Positions 1 through 6,410 of a DNA stretch of 8,890 bases are shown here, one piece after another. The translations under genes and the position numbers were made by a program. This DNA is from Rhodoferax sp. (GTDB taxonomy: Bacteria; Pseudomonadota; Gammaproteobacteria; Burkholderiales; Burkholderiaceae): assembly GCA_028292075.1 (NCBI GenBank), contig JAQGNA010000129.1, positions 1-8,890 of the forward strand, read 5' to 3'. The notes under the pieces were generated by a model. The model ran no database searches, was not told where the DNA came from, and was given only the letters and a program-made list of their open reading frames with translations. Position 1 is the stretch's first letter; each line of letters opens with the position of its first letter.

Positions 1-53
1 GCTTCACGCTGCGCGGATGAGGCTTGGGTGACCGGGAATCGCCCCCGCCCCGG

Positions 54-74
54 CCCTCCCCCGGAAGGGGAGGG
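54..74. terminator. Stem-loop in the gap after the permease gene, possible bidirectional terminator
   Basis: A perfect 8-bp inverted repeat, CCCTCCCC (54-61) and GGGGAGGG (67-74), encloses a 5-nt loop CGGAA. It lies about 36 bp beyond the permease stop on the minus strand. A possible plus-strand stop (TGA at 18-20) lies on its other side, so it may sit between convergent genes. Neither strand has a T-run after the stem, so intrinsic termination is not shown. Short C-rich/G-rich hairpins of this kind are common between convergent genes in high-GC betaproteobacteria. Confidence 0.45.
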
Positions 75-109
75 AGCGGACGGCCAGGCGCCAAGGCCCG
101 TGATCGTCT

Positions 110-946
110 TCAAATCGAACTCCAGGCGAACAGCTTCCGGTTCACCGCCTTGAACGCGAAATCCGACACCAGGCCGATCAGGCCGATCACGATGATCCCG
201 AAGATGATCTGCCCGGTGTTCAACAGCGACTGGCTGTCGGTGATCATGTGCCCGATGCCGCTCGACGAGCCGATGAGTTCGGCCACGATCACATACGTCC
301 AGGCCCAGCCCAGCACCAGCCGCAGGGTCTCGGCGATGCCCGGGGCCGCGCCCGGAATCAGCACGCGGCGGATGATGCCGTGGTCGCTCGCACCCAGCGT
401 GTAGGCCGCCTCGACGAGGTCGCGCCGCGCACTGCCGACCGTCACGGCCACCATGAGCACCACCTGGAAGAAAGAGCCGATGAAGATCACCAGGATCTTC
501 TGCATCTCGCCGATGCCGGCCCACAGGATCAGCAGCGGGATGAAGGCGGAGGCGGGCAGGTAACGGCAGAAGGACACGAAGGGCTCGAAGAAGGCCTCCA
601 CGCCCTTGTACGCGCCCATGGCGATGCCGAGCGGCACGGCGAGCACGCTGGCCAGAATGAAGCCACCGAACACGCGCGATACGGTCATGCCAATGTCGTG
701 GATGAAGTTGTACTCGGTGAACAGCAGCCAGCCCTCGCGCGCCATTGTGAGGGGGCTGGCCAGGAAGGTGGGCGAAACGAAACCGCCCAGCGTGAAGCCC
801 GCCCACACCGCCACGAACACGACGAAGAACGCCAGCCCGAGCAGCCAGCGCGCGTTGGCTGACACCGGCTCCAGCGGGGCGAAGCGGCGGCTGCGGGTGC
901 GCTGCACCGCCGCGTTCAGGCGGGGTGGGGCGTGGATGTTTTCCAT
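110..946 (-). CDS. ABC transporter permease, NitT/TauT (SsuC/TauC-like) type
   Basis: This is an inner-membrane permease subunit of an importer of the nitrate/sulfonate/taurine class, 278 aa from the chosen ATG and of normal length for the family. A short cytoplasmic N-terminus (about 1-32) is followed by hydrophobic segments at roughly 34-52, 88-110, 133-147, 152-172, 208-225 and 247-264. The cytoplasmic EAA loop that docks on the ATPase is clear at about 179-199 (EAAYTLGASDHG, then I-RRVLIPG). The gene starts 19 bp after the stop of the upstream binding-protein gene, so the two are almost certainly co-transcribed. An in-frame TTG 12 bp further upstream (958) is possible, but neither start has a clear Shine-Dalgarno; I prefer the ATG. 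No ATP-binding subunit follows before the window edge. The ligand cannot be told from the sequence. Confidence 0.9.
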   Translation of the reverse strand: MENIHAPPRLNAAVQRTRSRRFAPLEPVSANARWLLGLAFFVVFVAVWAGFTLGGFVSPTFLASPLTMAREGWLLFTEYNFIHDIGMTVSRVFGGFILASVLAVPLGIAMGAYKGVEAFFEPFVSFCRYLPASAFIPLLILWAGIGEMQKILVIFIGSFFQVVLMVAVTVGSARRDLVEAAYTLGASDHGIIRRVLIPGAAPGIAETLRLVLGWAWTYVIVAELIGSSSGIGHMITDSQSLLNTGQIIFGIIVIGLIGLVSDFAFKAVNRKLFAWSSI

Positions 947-965
947 GGGCTTGGTCAACGACCGA

Positions 966-1940
966 TTACTTGATGAACGAAGCGTCGAAGGTGGCCGCCA
1001 GATCGTCTGGCGCCTTGCGGATCACGCCCGCCTCGAGCAGGATCTTTTCCGATTCCTTCATGAACGCGGTGATCTCGCCGGCGAAGAATTTCTGGTTCGC
1101 CGCCTTGTCCTGCCAGCGCAGGTAGGCCGCCGACTTGGCGAACTGCTCGCCGGTCTGCTTGACGGCCGAGCCCATGAGTTCGTTCGACTTCGCCGGGTCG
1201 GCCTTGATCATGTCGAGCGCCTGGAAGTACGACTCGGTGAGCGCCCTGGCCGCCTTGGCATTGGTCTTGAGCCAGGTGGGCGCGCAACCCACGGTGTCCA
1301 TCACCATGGGGTAGTCGATGGTGGTGGCCATGATCCGGCCGGCGGCCGGGTTGTCACGCACCGTTGACAGGTAGGGCTCGTAGCTCATGGCGGCGTCGTT
1401 CTGGCCGGCCACGAAGGCCTGCGCGGCCGCCTGCGGTGCGAGCGTGGTGAGCTTCACGTCCTTCAGCGTCATGCCGTTCTTGTTGAGCATCCAGGCCAGG
1501 CCGAAGTAGGGCGAGGTGCCCGGCGCGTCGACGCCGATGGTCTTGCCCTTCAGGTCGGCGAAGCTCTTGATGTCGCCGCGCACCGCGATGCCGTCGGCCC
1601 CGAAGGACTTGTCCATCTGGAAGATCTGCACGATGGGCACGCCGTTGGCGTTCCAGGCCACATGGGTTTCGACCGTGGTGGCCGCGCACTGGATGGCGCC
1701 AGCCGCCAGCGCCAGGTGGCGGTCCTTCTGGGGAATGAACTTGATCTCGACATCGAGCCCGTTCTTCTTGAAGATGCCCGCCTTGTCGGCCAGCGACAGC
1801 GGCGCGAAGCCCGTCCAGCCCGACATGCCCAGCACGATCTTGGTGTCCTGGGCCTGGGCCCCGCCGGACAGTGCCGCGAGGCCGGCGCCGATTGCGCCCA
1901 TCGCCAGCAGCGCGGTGATTTTCTTGACGGTCTGACCCAT
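966..1940 (-). CDS. ABC transporter substrate-binding protein, NitT/TauT family (NMT1/THI5-like)
   Basis: This is the periplasmic binding protein (324 aa) that delivers ligand to the permease encoded just downstream. The N-terminus is a typical Sec signal peptide: a KK pair at 6-7, a hydrophobic core at about 9-25, and likely cleavage after GGAQA (residue 30). The mature part has the two-lobe pattern of this family. Lobe 1 opens with GWTGFAPLSLADKAGIF (41-57), meaning a ligand-site segment and a helix before a 'GIFKKNGLDV' turn. GKTIGVDAPGTSPYFGLAWML (132-152) carries the typical G(K)TIGV...GTS motif, and SYEPYLS (187-193) matches the hinge-side 'EPY'. The start is fixed by the signal peptide and by AGGAG 7 nt upstream. 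The same frame stays open far upstream, but that stretch is antisense to the FAD gene and not coding. Candidates for the ligand are nitrate, sulfonates, taurine or pyrimidine-like compounds; nothing here decides among them. Confidence 0.92.
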   Translation of the reverse strand: MGQTVKKITALLAMGAIGAGLAALSGGAQAQDTKIVLGMSGWTGFAPLSLADKAGIFKKNGLDVEIKFIPQKDRHLALAAGAIQCAATTVETHVAWNANGVPIVQIFQMDKSFGADGIAVRGDIKSFADLKGKTIGVDAPGTSPYFGLAWMLNKNGMTLKDVKLTTLAPQAAAQAFVAGQNDAAMSYEPYLSTVRDNPAAGRIMATTIDYPMVMDTVGCAPTWLKTNAKAARALTESYFQALDMIKADPAKSNELMGSAVKQTGEQFAKSAAYLRWQDKAANQKFFAGEITAFMKESEKILLEAGVIRKAPDDLAATFDASFIK

Positions 1941-1947
1941 GGCAAAA

Positions 1948-1952
1948 CTCCT
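1948..1952 (-). promoter_or_regulatory. Shine-Dalgarno of the substrate-binding protein gene
   Basis: AGGAG on the minus strand, 7 nt before the ATG at 1940. It is one of only two strong ribosome binding sites in the window. It fixes this start against the much longer open frame that continues upstream. Confidence 0.8.
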
Positions 1953-2019
1953 GTGTGTTCGGTAGGTGGTGAACCGGAACCCGCGGTTCGGGCCCGATTC
2001 TTGGGCACTGCCCACGACA

Positions 2020-2033
2020 TGTACATACAGGTG
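2020..2033. promoter_or_regulatory. Operator-like site A upstream of the ABC operon
   Basis: TGTACATACAGGTG on the plus strand. It is 12/14 identical to site B at 2123-2136 and contains the symmetric core TGT-N4-ACA. It lies about 80 bp before the start codon of the binding-protein gene. The TGT-N4-ACA symmetry resembles GntR-family operators, but the regulator is unknown and none is encoded in the window. Confidence 0.45.
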
Positions 2034-2122
2034 AACCCTGAAAGGCCTGCTTTTCGGACCAAGGCACCACATTGGGTGCCGCTGGCACACCGTGGTGCGC
2101 AGGTGGCTGGTTTCAGGGCGTC

Positions 2123-2136
2123 TGTCTATACAGGTG
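2123..2136. promoter_or_regulatory. Operator-like site B upstream of the ABC operon
   Basis: TGTCTATACAGGTG on the plus strand, the partner of site A 103 bp away. With one flanking base it gives CTGT-C-TA-T-ACAG, symmetric at 10 of 12 positions. It fits the GT-N-TA-N-AC pattern described for the HutC branch of GntR regulators. A possible minus-strand -10 (TATAGA) lies inside it, which would suit a repressor site. Function is inferred only. Confidence 0.45.
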
Positions 2137-2212
2137 TCGCGTGCCCCGGTATCGAAGCAAAGTTCAGGCCAGACCCTTGGACGCCCGAGTCCACGCCGCC
2201 GTCCATCCGCCG

Positions 2213-2252
2213 AACGGATGCTGCTCCAGCCTTGCAGGCTCAGCCATCCGTT
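2213..2252 (-). terminator. Stem-loop 8 bp after the FAD-oxidoreductase gene, candidate terminator
   Basis: AACGGATG (2213-2220) pairs perfectly with CATCCGTT (2245-2252). The stem continues with CTG/CAG (2221-2223 with 2241-2243, one bulged C) and then AGCC/GGCT (2228-2231 with 2237-2240) closing a TTGCA loop. That is about 15 bp of stem, starting 8 bp past the stop codon. No T-run follows on the minus strand, so it may act as a 3'-end stabiliser or a Rho-linked structure rather than an intrinsic terminator. Confidence 0.45.
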
Positions 2253-2260
2253 GCGGGAGA

Positions 2261-3955
2261 TCAGGCGGGCGTGGCCACCACGTCCAGCGCCAGGGCTTCG
2301 GCCACCTTGATCCCGTCCACACCCGCTGACAAGATGCCGCCGGCATAGCTCGCGCCTTCGCCGGCGGGGTAGAGCCCGCGCACGTTCAGGCTCTGGAAGT
2401 CTTCGCCCCGCGTGATCTTGAGCGGTGACGAGGTCCGCGTCTCGACGCCTGTCAGGACGGCGTCGTGCAGGTCGAAGCCCTTGATCTTGCGGCCGAACAC
2501 CGGCAGCGCCTCGCGGATGGCCGCAATGGCATAGGCCGGCAGCGCGCTCGACAGGTCGCCCAGGCGCACGCCGGGCTTGTAAGACGGCTCGACCGACCCC
2601 AGCGTGGTGGACGCGCGGCCGGCGATGAAGTCGCCCACCAGCTGCCCCGGCGCCTCGTAGTTGCTGCCGCCCAGCAGGTAGGCCGCCGATTCGAGTTGCC
2701 GCTGCAGCGCGATGCCGGCCAGCGGATGGCTGGCCTGGCCCGCTGGCACGGCGGTGTCCACTCCGTCGCCCAGGCCGGCACGCAGCGAGGCGGCGTCCTG
2801 CGGGTAGTCGTCGGGCGTGATGCCCACCACGATGCCTGCGTTGGCATTGCGCTCGTTGCGCGAATACTGGCTCATGCCGTTGGTCACCACGCGGCCCGGC
2901 TCGCTGGTGGCGGCGACCACGGTACCGCCGGGGCACATGCAGAAGCTGTAGACGGAGCGGTCGTTGGCCGCGTGGTGCACCAGCTTGTAGTCTGCCGCGC
3001 CCAGCAGCGGATGGCCGGCATGCCGGCCCCAGCGGGCCCGGTCGATCAGGCCCTGGGGATGCTCGATGTGAAACCCGATGGAGAACGGCTTGGCCTCTAG
3101 GTACACGCCGCGGGCGTGCAGCATGGCGAAGGTGTCGCGCGAACTGTGGCCCAGCGCCAGCACCAGGTGGCGCACCGGCAGGTCGTAGCTGGCGCCGGTG
3201 GCCTGGTCCAGCACCGTCGCGCCCCGCAGCTGGCCGCCTTCGATGGCCAGGTCGGTCACGCGCTGCTGAAACCGGATCTCGCCGCCCAGCGCAATGATCT
3301 GCTCGCGCATGTGCTCCACCACCTTCACCAGCTTGAAGGTGCCGATGTGCGGATGCGCCGCCACCAGAATCTCTTCCGGCGCGCCTGCCTTGACGAACTC
3401 GGTCATCACCGTGCGGCCCAGGTGGCGCGGGTCCTTGATCTGGCTGTACAGCTTGCCGTCTGAAAACGTGCCGGCGCCGCCTTCGCCGAACTGAACGTTC
3501 GACTCGGCATGCAGCTCGCGCTTGCGCCACAGCCCCCAGGTGTCCTTGGTGCGTTCGCGCACCGTCGTGCCGCGTTCGAGCACGATGGGCCGAAAGCCCA
3601 TCTTCGCCAGCATCAGCGCCGCGAACATGCCGCAAGGGCCGAATCCGACCACCACCGGGCGCAGCGGCATGGAGGCAGGCGCCGTGGCGGGCGCGCGGTA
3701 GGCCATGTCGGGGGCGGGGCGGATGTGCGGATGGCCGGCGTGCCGGGCCAGCAGATCGGCTTCAACGGCAGGGTCGAGCGCCACGTCGACGATGTACACC
3801 TGCAGAAGCTCGGCCTTGCGGGCATCGAAACTGCGCTTGAAGAGGTGGAAGGTCTGGAGTTGGGCTGGCAGCACGCCAAGCGTTCTGGCGGCGAGTTCAG
3901 GCAGTGCCTCGACCGCGTGGTCGAGCGGAAGTTTGAGTTCGGAAATTCGGATCAT
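2261..3955 (-). CDS. FAD-dependent oxidoreductase, COG2509 family (uncharacterised)
   Basis: This 564-aa protein belongs to a widespread family of FAD-dependent dehydrogenases with unknown substrate. Residues 1-98 form an extra N-terminal domain (opening MIRISELKLPLDH, with HLFKRSFDARK near 37-47) that precedes the flavin fold in this family. The FAD-binding Rossmann motif is VVVGFGPCGMFAAL at 101-114, with the ribose-binding acid at E127 (IVLERG). ESNVQFGEGGAGTFSDGKL (151-169) is a family signature; CMCPGG lies at 339-344. The C-terminal flavin-binding strand is GLYPAGEGASYAGGILSAG (527-545). No signal peptide or membrane segment is seen, so it is probably cytoplasmic. I chose the ATG at 3955, where the family's usual N-terminus begins; a weak GAGG lies only 4 nt upstream. 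A TTG at 3985 would add ten unlikely residues. It is 320 bp from the ABC operon, so probably a separate unit. Confidence 0.9.
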   Translation of the reverse strand: MIRISELKLPLDHAVEALPELAARTLGVLPAQLQTFHLFKRSFDARKAELLQVYIVDVALDPAVEADLLARHAGHPHIRPAPDMAYRAPATAPASMPLRPVVVGFGPCGMFAALMLAKMGFRPIVLERGTTVRERTKDTWGLWRKRELHAESNVQFGEGGAGTFSDGKLYSQIKDPRHLGRTVMTEFVKAGAPEEILVAAHPHIGTFKLVKVVEHMREQIIALGGEIRFQQRVTDLAIEGGQLRGATVLDQATGASYDLPVRHLVLALGHSSRDTFAMLHARGVYLEAKPFSIGFHIEHPQGLIDRARWGRHAGHPLLGAADYKLVHHAANDRSVYSFCMCPGGTVVAATSEPGRVVTNGMSQYSRNERNANAGIVVGITPDDYPQDAASLRAGLGDGVDTAVPAGQASHPLAGIALQRQLESAAYLLGGSNYEAPGQLVGDFIAGRASTTLGSVEPSYKPGVRLGDLSSALPAYAIAAIREALPVFGRKIKGFDLHDAVLTGVETRTSSPLKITRGEDFQSLNVRGLYPAGEGASYAGGILSAGVDGIKVAEALALDVVATPA

Positions 3956-4053
3956 GGGGCCTCGGGGCTTGTGGTTATCAAGCAAGGGGACGGATTTTAC
4001 GGGAGGGGCGACGCTGCGGCTCTGGGGCGCGCGGCGCGGCGCGGCGTTGCGTC

Positions 4054-4083
4054 GGGTGGCGCTGGGTGGCGATGGGTGGCGCT
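4054..4083. repeat. Three tandem 10-bp G-rich repeats
   Basis: GGGTGGCGCT, GGGTGGCGAT and GGGTGGCGCT stand head to tail, with one base differing in the middle copy. They lie between the divergent FAD-oxidoreductase and DUF2784 genes. Just upstream are three copies of CGGCG (4032-4046). The plus strand has several GG/GGG runs in close order, so a two-tetrad G-quadruplex is conceivable. The 10-bp period puts the copies on the same face of the helix. Confidence 0.75.
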
Positions 4084-4169
4084 AATGGCAAGATGGCGGT
4101 CCTTCCGCAAAGCCCAAGGCCGCGTTCCATGAAGAGCCCGAAATCCGGCAGGCGCGCCATGCCTTCGCC

Positions 4170-4619
4170 ATGACCCCGGCCTCCGCCATGACCCAGCCGT
4201 TCGCCATGCACTGGATGGCCAACGCCGTGCTGCTCGTCCACGTCGGCATCGTGCTGTTCGTCGTGCTCGGCCTGCCGCTCACCGTGGCGGGCAATCTGCG
4301 GGGCTGGCGCTGGGTCAACACCGCCTGGTTCAGGGTGGCACACCTGGCCACCATCGCCATCGTGGTGGCCGAAGCGGCGCTCGGTTGGGTCTGCCCGCTG
4401 ACCACGCTGGAAATGTGGCTGCGGTCCGGTGCGGGCGGCAGCGCGTATGCGGGCGACTTCGTCGGGCACTGGCTTTCGGTGCTGCTCTACTGGAACGCGC
4501 CGCCGTGGGCTTTTACCGTGGCCTACAGCGTGTTCGGCCTGGCGGTGGTGGCGGCGTGGTGGTGCTTTCCGCCAGACTTCGCTAGGCGTGCCTCGGGCAA
4601 GGCGAAATCGTCAACCTGA
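4170..4619 (+). CDS. DUF2784 domain-containing membrane protein
   Basis: A small inner-membrane protein of up to 149 aa; its function is unknown for the whole family. Hydrophobic segments are at about 18-39, 54-75, 97-108 (weaker) and 113-132. The family motif GWVCPLTTLE (72-81) is intact, as is the later FVGHWLS (97-103) with its histidine. The true start is uncertain. ATGs at 4170, 4188, 4206 and 4215 are all in frame, none has a convincing Shine-Dalgarno, and family members usually begin only a few residues before the first membrane helix, which favours 4206 or 4215. The tail is a short basic cytoplasmic stretch. It is a single gene, divergent from the FAD gene (214 bp gap), and its last 9 bp overlap the end of the convergent PoxB-like gene. 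Confidence 0.85.
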   Translation: MTPASAMTQPFAMHWMANAVLLVHVGIVLFVVLGLPLTVAGNLRGWRWVNTAWFRVAHLATIAIVVAEAALGWVCPLTTLEMWLRSGAGGSAYAGDFVGHWLSVLLYWNAPPWAFTVAYSVFGLAVVAAWWCFPPDFARRASGKAKSST

Positions 4620-6296
4620 GAACAGCTCGCGGAGCTTGCCCAGCCCGAACGACCACACCTTGCCCGCCTCGAGCTTGGGCATGGCCGGAATCTCCGAAGG
4701 GTCGACGGCCACGTCGACCACCACCGGGCCCGGCGTGGCGAGCGCCCGGCGCACCGTCTCGCGCAGCACCTGCGGCTGCGTGATGCGAAACCCCTTGCCA
4801 CCGCAGGCCTCGGCAAACATGGCGAAGTCGGGGTTGCGCACGTTCACACCGGACTTGAACGCCGGAAGGGCCGCGCCTTCCATCTCCAGGTGGACCATGC
4901 CCCAGCCGGCGTTGTTGAACACGAAGACCTTGATTGCCAGCCCGTGTTGCACGGCCGTGGCGAACTCCTGCATCAGCATGCCGAAGCCGCCGTCGCCGCA
5001 CATCACGATCACCTGGCGCTGCGGGTCGAGCGCCTGCACACCGTTGGCGATGCCGAGCGCCGTGCCCACGGCCGCGTTGTTGAACGAGCCGGTGATGCGC
5101 TGGCGTCCGGTGGGCCGCAGCCAGTTGGCGGTCCAGAGGGTGACCGTGCCGGTGTCGACGCTGTACACGGCGTCGTCGGCTGCCATGTCGCTCACCGCGC
5201 GGGCCAGGGCCTGCGGGTGGACCTTGTCCGTGCTGCGGGCCGGGTCCGCCTTCTCGGACAGCATCTTCTGCCAGTCGTGCCAGGCCGACTGCATCTTCCG
5301 CAGAAAATCGCCGTCGGTCTTGGTCCGCACCCGTTCGATCAGCGCGGCGATGGCCGGCCGGCTCGAGCCCACCACCGCCTGGGTCACCGGCAGGCGCCGG
5401 CCGATGGCGAAGGCGCGTTCGTCGATCTGCACCACCGTGGCCTTCTCGGGCAGGAACTCGCTGTAGGGGTAGTCGCTGCCCACGATCAGCAGCAGGTCGC
5501 AGCCGTGCACCGCCTCGTAGCCCGCCCTGGAGCCGATCAGCCCCAGCCCGCCGACGACGCAGGTGTCGTCAAACGCGAACTGGTCCAGCGCCCGGTAGGT
5601 ATGGACGATGGGCGCCTGCAGCATGTCGGCCAGGGTGCGCACCTCGGCCACGGCGCCGGCCGCGCCATGCCCGACGAACAGGGTCACGGTCTTTGCCGCA
5701 TCGATCAGCGCCACGGCCGCCTCGATGTCCGAGGGCGCAGGCGCGATCTCGGGGCGCGGCCGCAGCGTGGCCGGGCTGCGTGTCGGCTTGGACGACTTGG
5801 CACCGAACACGTCCTGTGGGATGTTGAGCAAGGCCACCCCGCGCTCGCTGTAGGCGGTGGCGATGGCTTCGTGGATCTGCGCCGGCGCGGCATCGGCGGA
5901 GGTGATGGTGGCCGCATAGACACAGGCGTCACGGAACGACTGCACATGGTTGGCGGCCTGAAGGTGGTCGATGCCGTTCAGGTTGGTCGGCACATCGCCG
6001 GCAATGGCCAGCACCGGGGCGTGGTCGTGCCGCGCCTCGTACAAGCCGGCGAGGAGGTGGGTGGCGCCGGGGCCGGTGGTGCCGGCGCAAACGCCGAGCC
6101 GCCCCGTCAGCTTGGCCTGGCCGGCGGCGGCCAGGGCGGCGCCTTCCTCATGGCGAACGCCGAGCCACCGCATGCGGCGGTCGCGGCGGAGGGCATCGGT
6201 AAAGGGGTTCAGCGCGTCGCCGACCACGCCGAAGACTTGCGTGGCGCCGATGTCGCCGAGGGTATTGACGAGGACTTCTCCGACGGTCTTGGACAT
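4611..6296 (-). CDS. Thiamine diphosphate-dependent enzyme, pyruvate oxidase/dehydrogenase (PoxB)-like
   Basis: This 561-aa enzyme has the three-domain ThDP fold (PYR, central, PP). It aligns from end to end, by eye and from memory, with E. coli PoxB, which decarboxylates pyruvate to acetate and passes electrons via FAD to ubiquinone. The cofactor-activating glutamate is E50 in RHEEGAA (48-54), followed by GTTGPGATHL (72-81). The central domain spans about 190-330. The ThDP/Mg motif begins GDGGF at 434-438 and ends NN at 461-462. Two features differ from PoxB: the protein stops at KLRELFSG, lacking most of the C-terminal lipid-binding helix, and two active-site phenylalanines are Leu112 and Met467. 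An acetolactate synthase-like or other 2-oxoacid activity therefore remains possible. The start matches PoxB's N-terminus; no Shine-Dalgarno is visible. The gene stands alone, 263 bp after the LysR gene. Confidence 0.85.
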   Translation of the reverse strand: MSKTVGEVLVNTLGDIGATQVFGVVGDALNPFTDALRRDRRMRWLGVRHEEGAALAAAGQAKLTGRLGVCAGTTGPGATHLLAGLYEARHDHAPVLAIAGDVPTNLNGIDHLQAANHVQSFRDACVYAATITSADAAPAQIHEAIATAYSERGVALLNIPQDVFGAKSSKPTRSPATLRPRPEIAPAPSDIEAAVALIDAAKTVTLFVGHGAAGAVAEVRTLADMLQAPIVHTYRALDQFAFDDTCVVGGLGLIGSRAGYEAVHGCDLLLIVGSDYPYSEFLPEKATVVQIDERAFAIGRRLPVTQAVVGSSRPAIAALIERVRTKTDGDFLRKMQSAWHDWQKMLSEKADPARSTDKVHPQALARAVSDMAADDAVYSVDTGTVTLWTANWLRPTGRQRITGSFNNAAVGTALGIANGVQALDPQRQVIVMCGDGGFGMLMQEFATAVQHGLAIKVFVFNNAGWGMVHLEMEGAALPAFKSGVNVRNPDFAMFAEACGGKGFRITQPQVLRETVRRALATPGPVVVDVAVDPSEIPAMPKLEAGKVWSFGLGKLRELFSG

Positions 6297-6367
6297 GGGT
6301 GATGCGGTGTTTGGAATGGAACAGCATCTACCCTACGGAGGCGGGCTGCACGGCCAAGTCCCCGAAT

Positions 6368-6410
6368 GGCGCAAGCGCCTGTAGGACGCTTCGCCAGGCG
6401 CGGTGCCTGG
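6368..6410. repeat. Overlapping inverted repeats in the leader of the PoxB-like gene
   Basis: Three stems share arms: GGCGC-AA-GCGCC (6368-6379), GCGCCTG (6375-6381) with CAGGCGC (6395-6401), and CCAGGC-GCGGT-GCCTGG (6394-6410). Not all can form at once. They lie 72-114 bp before the start of the PoxB-like gene and about 150 bp after the LysR stop. They could be part of a LysR terminator, an operator or a leader structure; no T-run is present. Confidence 0.4.

Larger units (their letters stand above)
1941..2260. other. 320-base regulatory gap upstream of the ABC transporter operon
   Basis: I see no gene here. The gap holds the leader and promoter region of the binding-protein operon and the trailer of the FAD gene. 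Contents, from the FAD gene towards the transporter: overlapping stem-loops at 2204-2252; operator-like site B at 2123-2136; inverted repeats GGCACC/GGTGCC (2063-2080) and GTGCC/GGCAC (2076-2088), which share an arm; operator-like site A at 2020-2033; a GAACC-CGC-GGTTC hairpin at 1977-1989; then the Shine-Dalgarno. No good sigma-70 promoter is evident. A TATAGA hexamer on the minus strand inside site B could serve as a -10, but its -35 region is poor. Confidence 0.6.

Noticed and set aside
1..20. Possible C-terminus of a plus-strand gene (FTLRG then TGA at 18-20)
   Set aside because: Only a few codons are visible; a stop in a given frame this early is not rare. The hairpin at 54-74 makes a convergent gene plausible but not shown.
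966..3635. Very long minus-strand open frame that would fuse an upstream region to the ABC binding protein
   Set aside because: Only its last 324 codons make sense, beginning with a signal peptide and a Shine-Dalgarno. The rest is an out-of-frame reading of the FAD gene, rich in Arg, Ala and Gly as expected for a high-GC shadow.
3978..4469. Minus-strand open frame across the DUF2784 gene
   Set aside because: Shadow frame; the plus strand carries the hydrophobic segments and the GWVCPLT motif.
4890..6302. Plus-strand 470-codon open frame opposite the PoxB-like gene
   Set aside because: His/Gly/Arg-rich antisense shadow with no recognisable domain; the minus-strand frame is an unmistakable ThDP enzyme.
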